Made by a program: the position numbers and the translations under genes. Below, piece after piece: positions 47,976 through 57,073 of a stretch of 64,000 nt of DNA (its first letter is position 1; each line of letters begins with the position of its first letter). The DNA is from Chloroflexi bacterium HGW-Chloroflexi-3 (lineage in GTDB: Bacteria; Chloroflexota; Anaerolineae; Anaerolineales; Anaerolineaceae), in contig PHBX01000026.1 of the NCBI GenBank assembly GCA_002842045.1, forward strand, positions 1 to 64,000. Direction: 5' to 3'. The notes beneath the pieces are model-generated. The model was given only the letters and a program-made list of their open reading frames with translations, searched no databases and was not told the origin of the DNA.

Positions 47976-49760
47976 ATGAGCGAAAAAAATAAAACTATCG
48001 TTTTACCAAACAGTATTACTGTTCGCGACCTGGCTCAAGTTATGGAGACCAGTCCGATTCAAGTTATAAAAGTGTTAATGGCAAATGGGGTTATGGCTAA
48101 CATTAACCAGCAAGTAGATTTTGACACAGCTGCAATCGTTGCCTCAGAACTAGGGTTTGAAGCCATTGCTGAAACTTACGAAGAAGAAGAGATTGTTGAA
48201 GTTGGCGAAATTCCAATGTGGCGCAGGATGATTATGGATGAAAATCCAAAAGAATTAGTCAATCGTCCTCCTGTTGTGACAATTCTCGGACACGTAGATC
48301 ATGGAAAAACAACTCTATTGGATGCCATACGGCATACTGATGTGGCCGGAGGTGAAGCTGGCGGTATAACCCAGCACATTGGTGCGTATCAGATTGAGCA
48401 TAAAGGACAATTAATTACATTCTTAGACACACCTGGTCATGCAGCCTTTACCGCCATGCGATCACGTGGAGCACAAGGTGCTGATATTGTTATTCTTGTT
48501 GTTGCGGCTGACGATGGTGTTATGCCTCAAACCAAAGAAGCGATTGCGCATGCAAAAGCAGCAAGAGTTCCGATTATTGTAGCTCTCAATAAAATTGATC
48601 GTCCTGATGCGAATCCTGAATTTGCAAAGCGACAATTATCCGAAAATGGTCTGGTTCCAGACGATTGGGACGGAGACACAATGATCGTTCCTGTTTCTGC
48701 CAAGCAAAGAACTGGTATTGAAGACTTACTTGAAGCAATTCTATTAACTGCAGAAGGCATGAGCATTAAAGCAAATCCAAATGGCAAAAAGATTGGTACC
48801 ATCATCGAAGCTGAAATTGATAAATCAAAAGGTGTCATGGCTACATTATTAATCCAAAATGGGACAGTCAATGCCGGTGATATCGTTGTAGCTGGTAGTT
48901 CATATGGTCGAATTCGAGCAATGTTTGATTATAAAAACAAACCGATTCGGAAAGCAGGACCTTCCACACCGATTTTGATTATGGGTATGAATGATGTCCC
49001 TCAGGCTGGTGATATCTTCCAGGTTGTTGGATCGACTAAAGAAGCAATGTCTATTGTTACCGAAAGAAAAATTGCAGATAAAGATTCCCGCTTTGCATCT
49101 CCAAAAGCTACACTGGAAGAATTGTTCAGTCGTGTACAATCTGGTGAAGAGAAAGAATTACGCCTTATCATCAAAGCTGATGTTCAGGGTTCTCTGGAAC
49201 CAATCATGAACTCGCTAAATGATCTGGCAAGCAAAGAAATCAGTATCAATATTCTGCATGCTGAGACTGGAAATATTAGTGAGAATGATGTTATGTTAGC
49301 CAGTGCTTCAACAGCAATTATTGTTGGCTTTAACGTCACTGCAGATGCAGCCGCAAAACGAATGGCTGAGGGTGAAGGTGTTTCTATCAGATTGTATCAA
49401 ATCATTTATCGCTTAATTGAAGATGTAGAAAAAGCATTAAAAGGTATGCTGGAACCAGAGTATGTTGAAGTGATCATCGGAAAAGCAGAAGTCCTTGCAA
49501 TCTTTAAAATTCAGAAAATTGGTGCAATTGCAGGTTGTAAAATTACGGCAGGTGAATTCAAAAGAAATGCCAAAGCGCGCATTGTTCGCAAGGAGGAAGT
49601 ATTCCATGAAGGCGAGATCAGCTCTTTAAAACACGAAAAGGATGATGTACGAGAAGTTCGCACTGGATTTGAGTGTGGTATTGGGCTAAAAGGATTTTCT
49701 GATTTTGAAGTTGGTGATACGATTTTGTGCTTCACCAAAGAGCTTTCAACAGAAAGTTAG
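47976..49760 (+). CDS. infB: Translation initiation factor IF-2
   Basis: GTPase that positions fMet-tRNA on the 30S subunit. At 594 aa it is the short form with a compact N-domain (ITVRDLAQVMETSPIQVIKVLM) and no long charged N-terminal extension. G motifs: GHVDHGKTTLLDAIR at about 105, GGITQHIGAYQ, DTPGHAAFTAMRSRGAQ and NKIDRPDAN. The last third holds IF2 domains II-IV, with the C2 segment GMLEPEYVEVIIGKAEV. ATG 47976 has GGAGG (47965-47969) upstream. The 115 bases after ylxR show no terminator. Confidence 0.97.
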   Translation: MSEKNKTIVLPNSITVRDLAQVMETSPIQVIKVLMANGVMANINQQVDFDTAAIVASELGFEAIAETYEEEEIVEVGEIPMWRRMIMDENPKELVNRPPVVTILGHVDHGKTTLLDAIRHTDVAGGEAGGITQHIGAYQIEHKGQLITFLDTPGHAAFTAMRSRGAQGADIVILVVAADDGVMPQTKEAIAHAKAARVPIIVALNKIDRPDANPEFAKRQLSENGLVPDDWDGDTMIVPVSAKQRTGIEDLLEAILLTAEGMSIKANPNGKKIGTIIEAEIDKSKGVMATLLIQNGTVNAGDIVVAGSSYGRIRAMFDYKNKPIRKAGPSTPILIMGMNDVPQAGDIFQVVGSTKEAMSIVTERKIADKDSRFASPKATLEELFSRVQSGEEKELRLIIKADVQGSLEPIMNSLNDLASKEISINILHAETGNISENDVMLASASTAIIVGFNVTADAAAKRMAEGEGVSIRLYQIIYRLIEDVEKALKGMLEPEYVEVIIGKAEVLAIFKIQKIGAIAGCKITAGEFKRNAKARIVRKEEVFHEGEISSLKHEKDDVREVRTGFECGIGLKGFSDFEVGDTILCFTKELSTES

Positions 49761-49775
49761 AATGCGAGGAAGAAA

Positions 49776-50195
49776 ATGCCATCAAAATTACGATTGACAA
49801 AAATTGGTGATCGAATTCAACAGGAAATTTCCGAAATGTTAGTCCGTCAGGAAATATCAGACCCAAGATTGTTTGGGGTAACAATAACCGATGTAAAAGT
49901 AGATCGTGAATTAGCCTTTGCCTCTGTTTATGTTTCGGCTTTAGAGGGTAGCGAGCGCTCCAAAGAAATTTTACAGGGTTTTGAGAGTGCCAGTAGTTAT
50001 ATCCGGAAACTTTTATCCATGCGAATTGAATTGCGCGCATTCCCGAGATTACGTTTTTTTTGGGATCCAACGCCAGAACGAGCAGATCGGATTGAGCAAA
50101 TCTTATCAACTATTCGAGATGAAGAAATTTTTAACACTTCACAAATATTGGAGGAAGTGGATCTGGATGATGATGCCATCTCGAGAGACAATTAA
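49776..50195 (+). CDS. rbfA: Ribosome-binding factor A
   Basis: Assembly factor for the 30S subunit that binds the 5' part of 16S rRNA; single KH-like domain. It starts SKLRLTKIGDRIQQEISEML and carries EISDPRLFGVTITDVKVDRELAFASVYVS, typical of RbfA, then RKLLSMRIELRAFPRLRFFWD. 139 aa, full length. 15 bases after infB; its 3' end is overlapped by the DHH gene. Confidence 0.96.
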   Translation: MPSKLRLTKIGDRIQQEISEMLVRQEISDPRLFGVTITDVKVDRELAFASVYVSALEGSERSKEILQGFESASSYIRKLLSMRIELRAFPRLRFFWDPTPERADRIEQILSTIRDEEIFNTSQILEEVDLDDDAISRDN

Positions 50196-51126
50196 AACTC
50201 TCTTCACTGAAGCACAATCAGTGCTTCTGGCTTCCCATATCCGTCCGGATGGTGATGCAGTAGGTTCTCTATTAGGACTGGGCAATGCATTAATCCTTTC
50301 GGGCAAAAACGTTTTCATGGCATTAAGTGATGGATTACCTTCTAATTTCCATTATTTACATGGTGCACACCTGGTTAAAAGGTTTGTACCTAAAGATCTC
50401 AAATTTGATTTAACCATCAGCCTGGACACCTCCGATTTAGATCGTTCTGGTGGAATTTTTGGAAATCGAGAAATAATATTAAATATTGATCATCACATTA
50501 CCAACACTTTATTTGCCCAATATAATCTTAATGATCCAGAGTCTGTTGCCACCTGTGCATTAGTGGCTGAAAATTTAGAACATTGGGGTTTGTCAATGAA
50601 TGCTGAGACTGCCTCATTACTTATGACTGGAATAATTACCGACACAATTGGTTTTCGCACCTCTAATATGTCATCAAAAGCAATGAGAATTGCAGCAGAT
50701 TTGATAGACAATGGCGCTGATCTGCCAACAATATACCAACAAGCATTAACGAATAAAAGTTTTGACCAGTTAATTTATTGGGGTTACGCATTAAAAAAAT
50801 TGCAACAAAATGACCGATTAGCCTGGACAACTTTAACCCTTGATGATCGTAAAGATGCCGGATACAATGGGAATGATGATGCGGATTTGAATACAATCTT
50901 ATCCAGTATCATTGATTGTGATATAACCATCCTCTTTGTTGAGCAAAATAATGGACATGTGAAAGTCTCATGGCGTGGAAAATCAGGCTTCAATGTATCC
51001 AATCTTGCTCAATCATTAGGTGGCGGTGGTCATCCTGCAGCATCAGGAGCTAACATTGAAGGTAGTTTGGAAGATGTACAATTTACTGTTATTAAAAAAA
51101 CTTTAGAAATGATGAAAGAAAATTAG
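50167..51126 (+). CDS. nrnA: DHH/DHHA1 phosphoesterase (NrnA-like oligoribonuclease/pAp phosphatase)
   Basis: A 319-residue Mn-dependent phosphoesterase of the NrnA family, which degrades short RNA (nanoRNA) and 3'-phosphoadenosine 5'-phosphate. Seen: LLASHIRPDGDAVGSLLGLGNAL at about 17-39, LTISLDTSDLDRSG, the DHH motif NIDHHITNTLFAQ at about 106, and the C-terminal DHHA1 GGGGHPAASGANIEG. Start chosen among three consecutive ATG codons (50167, 50170, 50173), all inside rbfA, implying translational coupling. Position between rbfA and truB is the common order. Confidence 0.92.
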   Translation: MMMPSRETIKTLFTEAQSVLLASHIRPDGDAVGSLLGLGNALILSGKNVFMALSDGLPSNFHYLHGAHLVKRFVPKDLKFDLTISLDTSDLDRSGGIFGNREIILNIDHHITNTLFAQYNLNDPESVATCALVAENLEHWGLSMNAETASLLMTGIITDTIGFRTSNMSSKAMRIAADLIDNGADLPTIYQQALTNKSFDQLIYWGYALKKLQQNDRLAWTTLTLDDRKDAGYNGNDDADLNTILSSIIDCDITILFVEQNNGHVKVSWRGKSGFNVSNLAQSLGGGGHPAASGANIEGSLEDVQFTVIKKTLEMMKEN

Positions 51127-51178
51127 TAAATGACATATTCATTGAAAACTTATGTAGTCCATCCCGGGGAGCAAACAA

Positions 51179-52078
51179 ATGGAAAAAGAAAATAAAAATT
51201 TAAATAGTGGTGTAATTGTTATTGACAAACCAATTGGCATGACTTCGCATGATGTGGTGCAAATTGTAAGAAAAGGGACAAATATTCGCAGAGCTGGCCA
51301 TACCGGAACATTAGATCCCCGAGCTTCTGGTGTTCTGGTTGTATTAGTTGGTCCAGCTGTGCGATTGAGCGAATATGTTTCTGCATCAGATAAACGCTAT
51401 CAAGCTGTCATTCAATTAGGCACGACAACCGATACATATGATGCAGACGGACGAGTCTTGTCAACCACATCGGTAGATATTTCGGAAAAACAATTTGACG
51501 ATGTCCTACAGTCATTTGTGGGCCAAATTGAACAGGTTCCACCCCCCTATTCATCTGTAAAAGTCAAGGGGCGTCATGCATACGATATGGCCCGCAATGG
51601 AGAAGAAGTAAATCTCGAACCTCGTACAATTAATGTCTACAATTTAGACTTGTTGGAATGGGCTCCACCGGAAGCTGTAATTGATGTGTATTGCTCTTCA
51701 GGTACTTATGTGCGTTCGTTGGCTCATGATCTGGGTGAAAAATTAGGATGTGGCGCACACTTGATTGGTCTTCGAAGAACAAAATCTGGACGTTTCACCT
51801 TGCGTGACGCTGTACCGCTGCGAAAATTACGCGAAGCATTTGAAAATGATACCTGGCAGAATTTTATTATCCCTGCAGCTGAAGCTTTATCCGATTGGCC
51901 TGCAGTAGAACTGACCATTGAGCAATTAGATGTCGTTCGCCATGGTCGCAGAATTCCTGCAGAACCGGGTGTAGGACCAATGGCACGTGCAATCAGTGAA
52001 GAAGGCGAATTAATTGGTTTGTTGGAACTCGATCCAGAAACACAGGAATGGCAACCCAAAAAGGTTTTCTCCTCTTAG
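51179..52078 (+). CDS. truB: tRNA pseudouridine(55) synthase TruB
   Basis: Makes pseudouridine 55 in the T-loop of tRNAs. KPIGMTSHDVVQIVRK at about 18-33, the catalytic Asp in GHTGTLDPRASGVLVVLVG at about 45, CSSGTYVRSLAHDLGEKLGC and the C-terminal part PVELTIEQLDVVRHGRRIP-like region (AVELTIEQL). 299 aa. ATG 51179 follows GGGGAG (51166-51171). Part of the nusA operon, 52 bases after nrnA. Confidence 0.96.
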   Translation: MEKENKNLNSGVIVIDKPIGMTSHDVVQIVRKGTNIRRAGHTGTLDPRASGVLVVLVGPAVRLSEYVSASDKRYQAVIQLGTTTDTYDADGRVLSTTSVDISEKQFDDVLQSFVGQIEQVPPPYSSVKVKGRHAYDMARNGEEVNLEPRTINVYNLDLLEWAPPEAVIDVYCSSGTYVRSLAHDLGEKLGCGAHLIGLRRTKSGRFTLRDAVPLRKLREAFENDTWQNFIIPAAEALSDWPAVELTIEQLDVVRHGRRIPAEPGVGPMARAISEEGELIGLLELDPETQEWQPKKVFSS

Positions 52079-52091
52079 CATTCATTATCAG

Positions 52092-53057
52092 ATGGTGACC
52101 AGGTTTATGAATCACATCAATGGTGTTAATGCATCTAAAAACCAGGTCGTTTACGCCACAATCGGAGCATTTGATGGAGTTCACATAGGACACCAACATT
52201 TGGTCCGTTCGATGGTTAAGCAGGCCCAAGAAGACTCAGTCCAATCTCTGGTGGTCACTTTTCATCCCAATCCAGCAGTATTATTAAGGTCCTTACCTCT
52301 ACCTTTTTACGTAACTACTCCATCTGAAAAACAATCTATTTTTCATCAATTAGGAGTTGATTTTGTATTGGATCTGAATTTTACCAAAAAGATGGCAGGT
52401 ATGGATCCAGATCAGTTCATCGACATGCTTTTAAATCAATATTCCATTAACCAACTCTGGTTAGGGAAAGATTTTGCTTTAGGTAAAAAGAGATCAGGAA
52501 ATTTGACAGTACTACGTGAGATAGGTAAAGAAAAGGGATTTTCAATCATAGATTGCCCTCATGTAGAAGATGCCAATGGGAAAATATCTTCTTCAGAAAT
52601 AAGAAATTGGATTATCACTGGAAATTTCCCACCAACAACCAGGGCACTCAATCGATATTATTCTCTTGAAGGTAAGGTAATACATGGGGATGCGCGAGGA
52701 AAAAAAATTGGATTCCCTACCGCAAATTTGAAAATATGGGAGGGAAAGCTATTGCCAACGCCCGGTGTATATGCTACCTGGATCACGATTGATGATAAGA
52801 TCCTTCCCTCTGTGACTAATGTTGGTGTTCGACCAACTTTTGAATCTACAGATGCGATCCCGAGAATCGAAGCCCACATTCTTGATTTTGACAAGGATAT
52901 TTATAAGAAACAAGTACAATTACACTTTGTTGAGAATATTCGAATTGAGAAAAAGTTCAATTCAATTAATGAGCTTATTGATCAAATACAAAGAGATGCA
53001 AGACGAGCTGAGGAGTTTCTGAAAAATGTCAAAAAACAGACAGGTCTATTTACTTGA
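52092..53057 (+). CDS. ribF: Bifunctional riboflavin kinase/FAD synthetase
   Basis: Converts riboflavin to FMN and FAD. The N-terminal FAD synthetase nucleotidyltransferase domain has TIGAFDGVHIGHQHLVRSM at about 22-40 and KISSSEIRNWIITGNF-like residues at about 165; the C-terminal riboflavin kinase domain has GDARGKKIGFPTANL at about 198 and GVYATWITIDDKILPSVTNVG. 321 aa is normal. ATG 52092 is 13 bases after truB; ATG 52107 (AGG 3 bases upstream) is a possible alternative. The end overlaps thyX by 32 bases. Confidence 0.94.
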   Translation: MVTRFMNHINGVNASKNQVVYATIGAFDGVHIGHQHLVRSMVKQAQEDSVQSLVVTFHPNPAVLLRSLPLPFYVTTPSEKQSIFHQLGVDFVLDLNFTKKMAGMDPDQFIDMLLNQYSINQLWLGKDFALGKKRSGNLTVLREIGKEKGFSIIDCPHVEDANGKISSSEIRNWIITGNFPPTTRALNRYYSLEGKVIHGDARGKKIGFPTANLKIWEGKLLPTPGVYATWITIDDKILPSVTNVGVRPTFESTDAIPRIEAHILDFDKDIYKKQVQLHFVENIRIEKKFNSINELIDQIQRDARRAEEFLKNVKKQTGLFT

Positions 53058-54462
53058 TCCACACGATTTAACCCCTGAAACGATCGCAGTTACATTCGCA
53101 AAAACATCCCGCTCTCCTCAATCCTTTCAGGAAATTGCCGATGAACTGACCGATGAAAAATCAGCTGAATTTCATGAAAAATGGGTCGTGGGTTATGGTC
53201 ACGCTTCTGTCGCTGAACATGCGATTTTGCACATTGCTGTAGAAAATATTTCCAGATTAGCGGTTGAGTGTCTGGAAAGCAATCGTCTTGCCTCTTATAC
53301 AGAAAAATCAACTCGATATCAAAAATGGAATGAAAATAGCTTTTTTATTCCAGCAGAATTGAATGATAGACCCAATTTAAAAGAAAAATACATTCAAGCG
53401 AATCAATTGCTGTTTCGAACTTATTTAGCTTCATTACCGATCATCCGGGATGAGATTGGAAAAAATAATCCCAGACGAGCAGATGAAAGTGAAGCTGCCT
53501 GGGAACGCCGTATCCGCTCTGATTATGTGGATGTTTGCCGATTCCTTTTACCAGCGTCTTCGCTCGCAAACGTAGGTATGACAATCAATGCACGTGCTTT
53601 GGAACATGCAATTCAAAAAATGATATCCCATCCATTGGCAGAAGTTCAGGCAATGGGCACAGAGATAAAACTAGTTTCACAAAAAAATGTACCTACATTG
53701 GTGAAATATGCTGATTCAGTACCTTACTGGGTAAAAGCAGCTCAATCCTTTTCTGAAACATCAAAAACAATTAAGCAGTCACAATTAGTAAATGATTGGT
53801 GTCAATTGGTTCATTATGATCAAAATGCAGAAAAACTTGTGCTTGCTGGATTATTCGTGAGAAACAGTAATCTTAGTTATCAGGAAGCAATGGACTTTCT
53901 CCAATCTCTTAATCAAAACCAATTGGATAAATTGAGTAAACAGATATTGGCTGATATCGGGCGTTTCGATATTCCCGTAAGAGAATTGGAATATGCCACA
54001 TTTTCTTTTGACCTGATCATGGATCAGGGTGCCTATTTTGAGATTAAACGCCATCGCATGATGACTCAAACAGCGCAAGCATTATCCACATTATTGGGGT
54101 ATTCAGTTCCAAAAACAATCGTAGATGCGGGATTTGAAAGTGATTACCATCATGCGATGAAATTAGCACATCTAACATATCTGGATATTGCTGATTGGAA
54201 TCCGAATGTAGCAAGTTATATCGTCCCGAATGGGTATAATCGCAGGCTCTTCTTACGTGCAAATATGCGTAGCTTGGATCATTTAATTAATTTACGCAGC
54301 GCTCAAAATGCTCATTTCTCTGTTCGTCGGATTACTCAAAGAATGGCTGAAGAAATCAACCACATAAATCCTCACCTTGGACAATTGATTCGAAAAAATC
54401 AAAACGAAACATGGCAATCAATTGAAAATCAATATTTTAGTGAAACTGCCCTCAAGCCATAG
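53026..54462 (+). CDS. thyX: Two-domain flavin-dependent thymidylate synthase ThyX-like
   Basis: A 478-residue protein made of two ThyX-like halves. The first half (about 1-235) has GHASVAEHAILHIAVENISR and a signature reading SNRLASYTEKSTRY at residues 85-98, where the canonical RHR is replaced by SNR but S-Y-x-E-x-S-x-R-Y is kept. The second half (about 275-478) keeps RHR (342-344) followed by MMTQTAQALSTLLGY, and NLR (422-424), but has lost the rest of the signature. ThyX makes dTMP from dUMP with FAD and methylene-THF, and its sites lie at subunit interfaces. A joint site is plausible. It overlaps ribF. Confidence 0.82.
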   Translation: MSKNRQVYLLDPHDLTPETIAVTFAKTSRSPQSFQEIADELTDEKSAEFHEKWVVGYGHASVAEHAILHIAVENISRLAVECLESNRLASYTEKSTRYQKWNENSFFIPAELNDRPNLKEKYIQANQLLFRTYLASLPIIRDEIGKNNPRRADESEAAWERRIRSDYVDVCRFLLPASSLANVGMTINARALEHAIQKMISHPLAEVQAMGTEIKLVSQKNVPTLVKYADSVPYWVKAAQSFSETSKTIKQSQLVNDWCQLVHYDQNAEKLVLAGLFVRNSNLSYQEAMDFLQSLNQNQLDKLSKQILADIGRFDIPVRELEYATFSFDLIMDQGAYFEIKRHRMMTQTAQALSTLLGYSVPKTIVDAGFESDYHHAMKLAHLTYLDIADWNPNVASYIVPNGYNRRLFLRANMRSLDHLINLRSAQNAHFSVRRITQRMAEEINHINPHLGQLIRKNQNETWQSIENQYFSETALKP

Positions 54463-54483
54463 AAAAAAAGAAGGAATTTGGGT

Positions 54484-55068
54484 TCAACAATTTAGGATTG
54501 TTTGAATTTCTCTGCTTGTATCGGATTGCAATCCTGTGTCATACCAGTTCCACATTTCATCCAACAACAGGTCGGAAAGTGGCTTTATTTTAATTTTCTT
54601 CTGCTCATCCAACAAAGTATTGTCGTTCTGAATTTCCAAATAATCGGGATGATCATTTTTCCACGCTTCCAACATGCGATAAGCTGACTGTGGTCGTTCT
54701 ACCCATGCCCCACAAAATGAAAAGTCTGCTTTCATAACCCAACAAAGAGGAATGGTGTTGTATCCATGTTGAGAAAAAAATTGCGTTAATTCTGGATTTT
54801 CATGTCTGATAAAAATTTTCATTTCTGTAGAGGAGGAAGCTTCCACAATTTTCGCAATGACTGGTAAATTCATAAGACTATCTTTACACCATGCTTCCGT
54901 AAGCACCAGGATTTTTCGAACCTGGGTGAATTCCCTCAGTTTCTGAAATTCAGCAGATGTTATCCGAAGGTCATTGACTCTTTGTTGCATTTCTTTTTGG
55001 AAAATGTCCATTCGTCCAACATATTCCTGTAATGAAAGTCCTCTATTCCAAATTTCTTTAGTGACCAT
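54484..55068 (-). CDS. Thioredoxin-fold protein with a single active-site-like cysteine (W-C-K-D-S)
   Basis: A 194-residue member of the thioredoxin_9-like group. The central segment is ILVLTEAWCKDSLMNLPVIAKIVE at about 53-75, where the usual CxxC is CKDS, so only the first Cys is kept, as in bacillithiol- or peroxiredoxin-type thioredoxin relatives. A proline strand follows (NTIPLCWVMKAD). The N-terminal helices are charged and there is no signal peptide. ATG 55068 has AAGGA 7 bases upstream. Convergent with thyX (21 bases). Redox role uncertain; a disulfide isomerase mechanism would need another thiol. Confidence 0.78.
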   Translation of the reverse strand: MVTKEIWNRGLSLQEYVGRMDIFQKEMQQRVNDLRITSAEFQKLREFTQVRKILVLTEAWCKDSLMNLPVIAKIVEASSSTEMKIFIRHENPELTQFFSQHGYNTIPLCWVMKADFSFCGAWVERPQSAYRMLEAWKNDHPDYLEIQNDNTLLDEQKKIKIKPLSDLLLDEMWNWYDTGLQSDTSREIQTILNC

Positions 55069-55242
55069 TTTCAATTCCTTATTGTGTAATCATGATTCCA
55101 ATTTATAGTAATAGTAATGCAAAGTGAATACTTAATATATCATTATTAACCTTCTTCGGATGATTTACCCTGAACATATTCTTGGAGTAATTTCCCTGAA
55201 CAATCACAATTAAAAACTTGAATTGTGTCAAAATTTATATTG

Positions 55243-55270
55243 TTGACAAAAAATTATTTCGATATATAAT
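55243..55270 (+). promoter_or_regulatory. Promoter of the trpB leader
   Basis: TTGACA (55243-55248), 16-base spacer, TATAAT (55265-55270): both hexamers match the consensus exactly. Expected start about 55277, just before the T-box. Confidence 0.92.
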
Positions 55271-55293
55271 TTGGTAATAATTAAATACAAAAA

Positions 55294-55589
55294 GACGTTG
55301 AAGAGGACGAGTAGATAATGCCTCGACGGTACAGAGAGCAATGATTGGTGAGAAATTGCCCGAACAGCATTATCGAATGGGTCTCAGAGTCGCAGGGTGA
55401 AAGGATACGATTAGCCCGTGCCGGAGTTGCCACCGTTATCAAGGTAAAGGGTATCGCAATAGGCTGTACCCGAAAGAGTGAGGCTGGCTTTATCCCCTTT
55501 GTTTCACAAAGGGATTTTTGATTAAAGCCTTCCTAAATGAGGTGGCACCACGGACTCAGCGTTCGTCCTCGAGCGAACGCTGTTTTTTT
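55294..55589 (+). promoter_or_regulatory. Tryptophan T-box riboswitch
   Basis: Leader RNA that senses uncharged tRNA. The 5' stem I element AGAGGACGAGTA (55302-55313) is followed by GATAATGC (55314-55321) pairing with GCATTATC (55367-55374). The specifier loop GAATGGGTCTC directly follows, with UGG at 55378-55380, the tryptophan codon. The T-box sequence GAGGTGGCACCACGG (55539-55553) carries TGGC (55543-55546), complementary to the GCCA acceptor end of tRNA-Trp, whose discriminator is usually G. A terminator follows. It controls the TrpB2 gene at 55642. This is the only stretch over 300 bases without a coding gene. Confidence 0.93.
55557..55589 (+). terminator. Intrinsic terminator of the T-box
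   Basis: CAGCGTTCG (55557-55565) pairs with CGAACGCTG (55574-55582), 8-base loop, then seven T (55583-55589). It competes with the antiterminator that contains the T-box sequence. Confidence 0.93.
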
Positions 55590-55641
55590 GTTAAAAGACA
55601 TGCGTTCGCACTCAAAATCATTTTTATTTTTGGAGGAATTC

Positions 55642-57021
55642 ATGTCTACTACAACCCGTTTTATGCTGAGTGAAAATGATATACCAAAACATTTTTACAA
55701 CATTGCAGCCGATAGTCCAGTCAAACCAACCCCAGTATTGCATCCACAGTCGAAAGAACCAGTCACACCGGATTTTCTAAGTGCCATTTTTCCAATGCCA
55801 ATTATTGAGCAGGAAATGAGTACAGAACGATTTATTGAAATTCCGGAAGAAGTACGCGAGATTTACAAATTATGGCGGCCAACCCCTTTGATCCGTGCGA
55901 TGAGATTGGAAAAAGCGCTGAATACCCCTGCCCACATTTATTTCAAGTATGAAGGAGTGTCCCCTTCTGGAAGTCACAAATCAAATTCTGCTGTTGCCCA
56001 GGCTTATTACAACAAGATTTCCGGTACAAAAGCAATAACCACAGAAACTGGAGCTGGACAATGGGGTACCGCTCTCAGTATGGCGTGTAATTTCTTTGGA
56101 ATGGATCTGGAAGTTTACATGGTCAAAGTTTCATACCACCAAAAACCAGCCAGAAGATATGTGATGGAGACTTATGGAGCAACAGTTTTTTCCAGCCCCA
56201 GTGATAACACACAAACTGGAAGATCCATCATGGCAAATGAGCCTGATAATCAGGGTTCGCTAGGCATCGCTATCTCCGAAGCTGTTGAAATAGCAGCTTT
56301 ATCTGGAGGTCAGAAAAAATATAGTCTTGGATCTGTATTGAACCATGTTCTTTTACATCAGACTGTGATTGGAGAAGAAGCACTAAAACAAATGGACATG
56401 GCAAATGAATACCCCGATGTGGTCATAGGCTGCGTGGGTGGCGGTTCCAATTTTTCTGGAATAGCATTCCCCTTCTTGCGTGAAAATCTAAAGAATGGTC
56501 AAAGAACCAGGTTGTTGGCTGTCGAACCTACAACCACACCATCCCTAACATGCGGAATTTATAGCTATGACTATGGTGACACAGCTCAAATGGCTCCGAT
56601 TGTAAAAATGTTTACTTTAGGACATGATTTTATGCCACCAGCCATTCACGCTGGAGGCTTACGTTACCATGGCGTTGCTCCTCAATTGAGTGCTTTATTT
56701 GACGCTGGATTGATAGAAGCAATAGCGGTTGGCCAAGTAGACGTCTTTGAGGCTGCAACATTATTTGCTCAAACAGAAGGAATTTTACCAGCCCCAGAAT
56801 CTGCTCACGCAATTCGAGCAGCCATCAATGAAGCAATGGAAGCAAAGAATTTGGGTGAGAAACGTGTAATATTGTTCAACTTATCCGGTCATGGTCATTT
56901 TGATTTATCTGCATACAATGCTTACAATACGGGCGAATTAACCAATAATAATTTTCCAGAAAAAGCCATCAAAGATATTCAATCTCATTTGCCAAAAGTT
57001 AATATTCCTGCAATAGCCTAA
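55642..57021 (+). CDS. trpB: Tryptophan synthase beta chain, TrpB2 type
   Basis: PLP enzyme condensing indole and serine. 459 aa with the longer N-terminus (about 65 extra residues) of TrpB2-class proteins. [18 protein letters not shown] at about 75-92, the PLP lysine in [22 protein letters not shown] at about 120 (SHKSN instead of HKIN), [16 protein letters not shown], and the glycine-rich phosphate site [17 protein letters not shown] at about 265. No trpA is present, as for stand-alone TrpB2, which use free indole. ATG 55642 follows GGAGG (55632-55636); the longer open frame runs back through the T-box and is not used. Confidence 0.93.
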   Translation: MSTTTRFMLSENDIPKHFYNIAADSPVKPTPVLHPQSKEPVTPDFLSAIFPMPIIEQEMSTERFIEIPEEVREIYKLWRPTPLIRAMRLEKALNTPAHIYFKYEGVSPSGSHKSNSAVAQAYYNKISGTKAITTETGAGQWGTALSMACNFFGMDLEVYMVKVSYHQKPARRYVMETYGATVFSSPSDNTQTGRSIMANEPDNQGSLGIAISEAVEIAALSGGQKKYSLGSVLNHVLLHQTVIGEEALKQMDMANEYPDVVIGCVGGGSNFSGIAFPFLRENLKNGQRTRLLAVEPTTTPSLTCGIYSYDYGDTAQMAPIVKMFTLGHDFMPPAIHAGGLRYHGVAPQLSALFDAGLIEAIAVGQVDVFEAATLFAQTEGILPAPESAHAIRAAINEAMEAKNLGEKRVILFNLSGHGHFDLSAYNAYNTGELTNNNFPEKAIKDIQSHLPKVNIPAIA

Positions 57022-57033
57022 AAAGTTTGAATT

Positions 57034-57073
57034 ACACAGAGAAGCTCACGATCGTTGCTTCTCTGTGTTTATT
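57034..57073 (+). terminator. Terminator after trpB
   Basis: ACACAGAGAAGC (57034-57045) pairs with GCTTCTCTGTGT (57057-57068), 12 bp, followed by TTATTT. The next gene lies on the opposite strand and its coding end (57069) touches the hairpin. Confidence 0.85.

Noticed and set aside
55143..55260. Minus-strand open frame without a start codon, ending ...QEYVQGKSSEEG before two TAA codons
   Set aside because: About 35 codons with no usable start and overlapping the trpB promoter; may be chance or a tiny gene remnant, not supportable as a gene.
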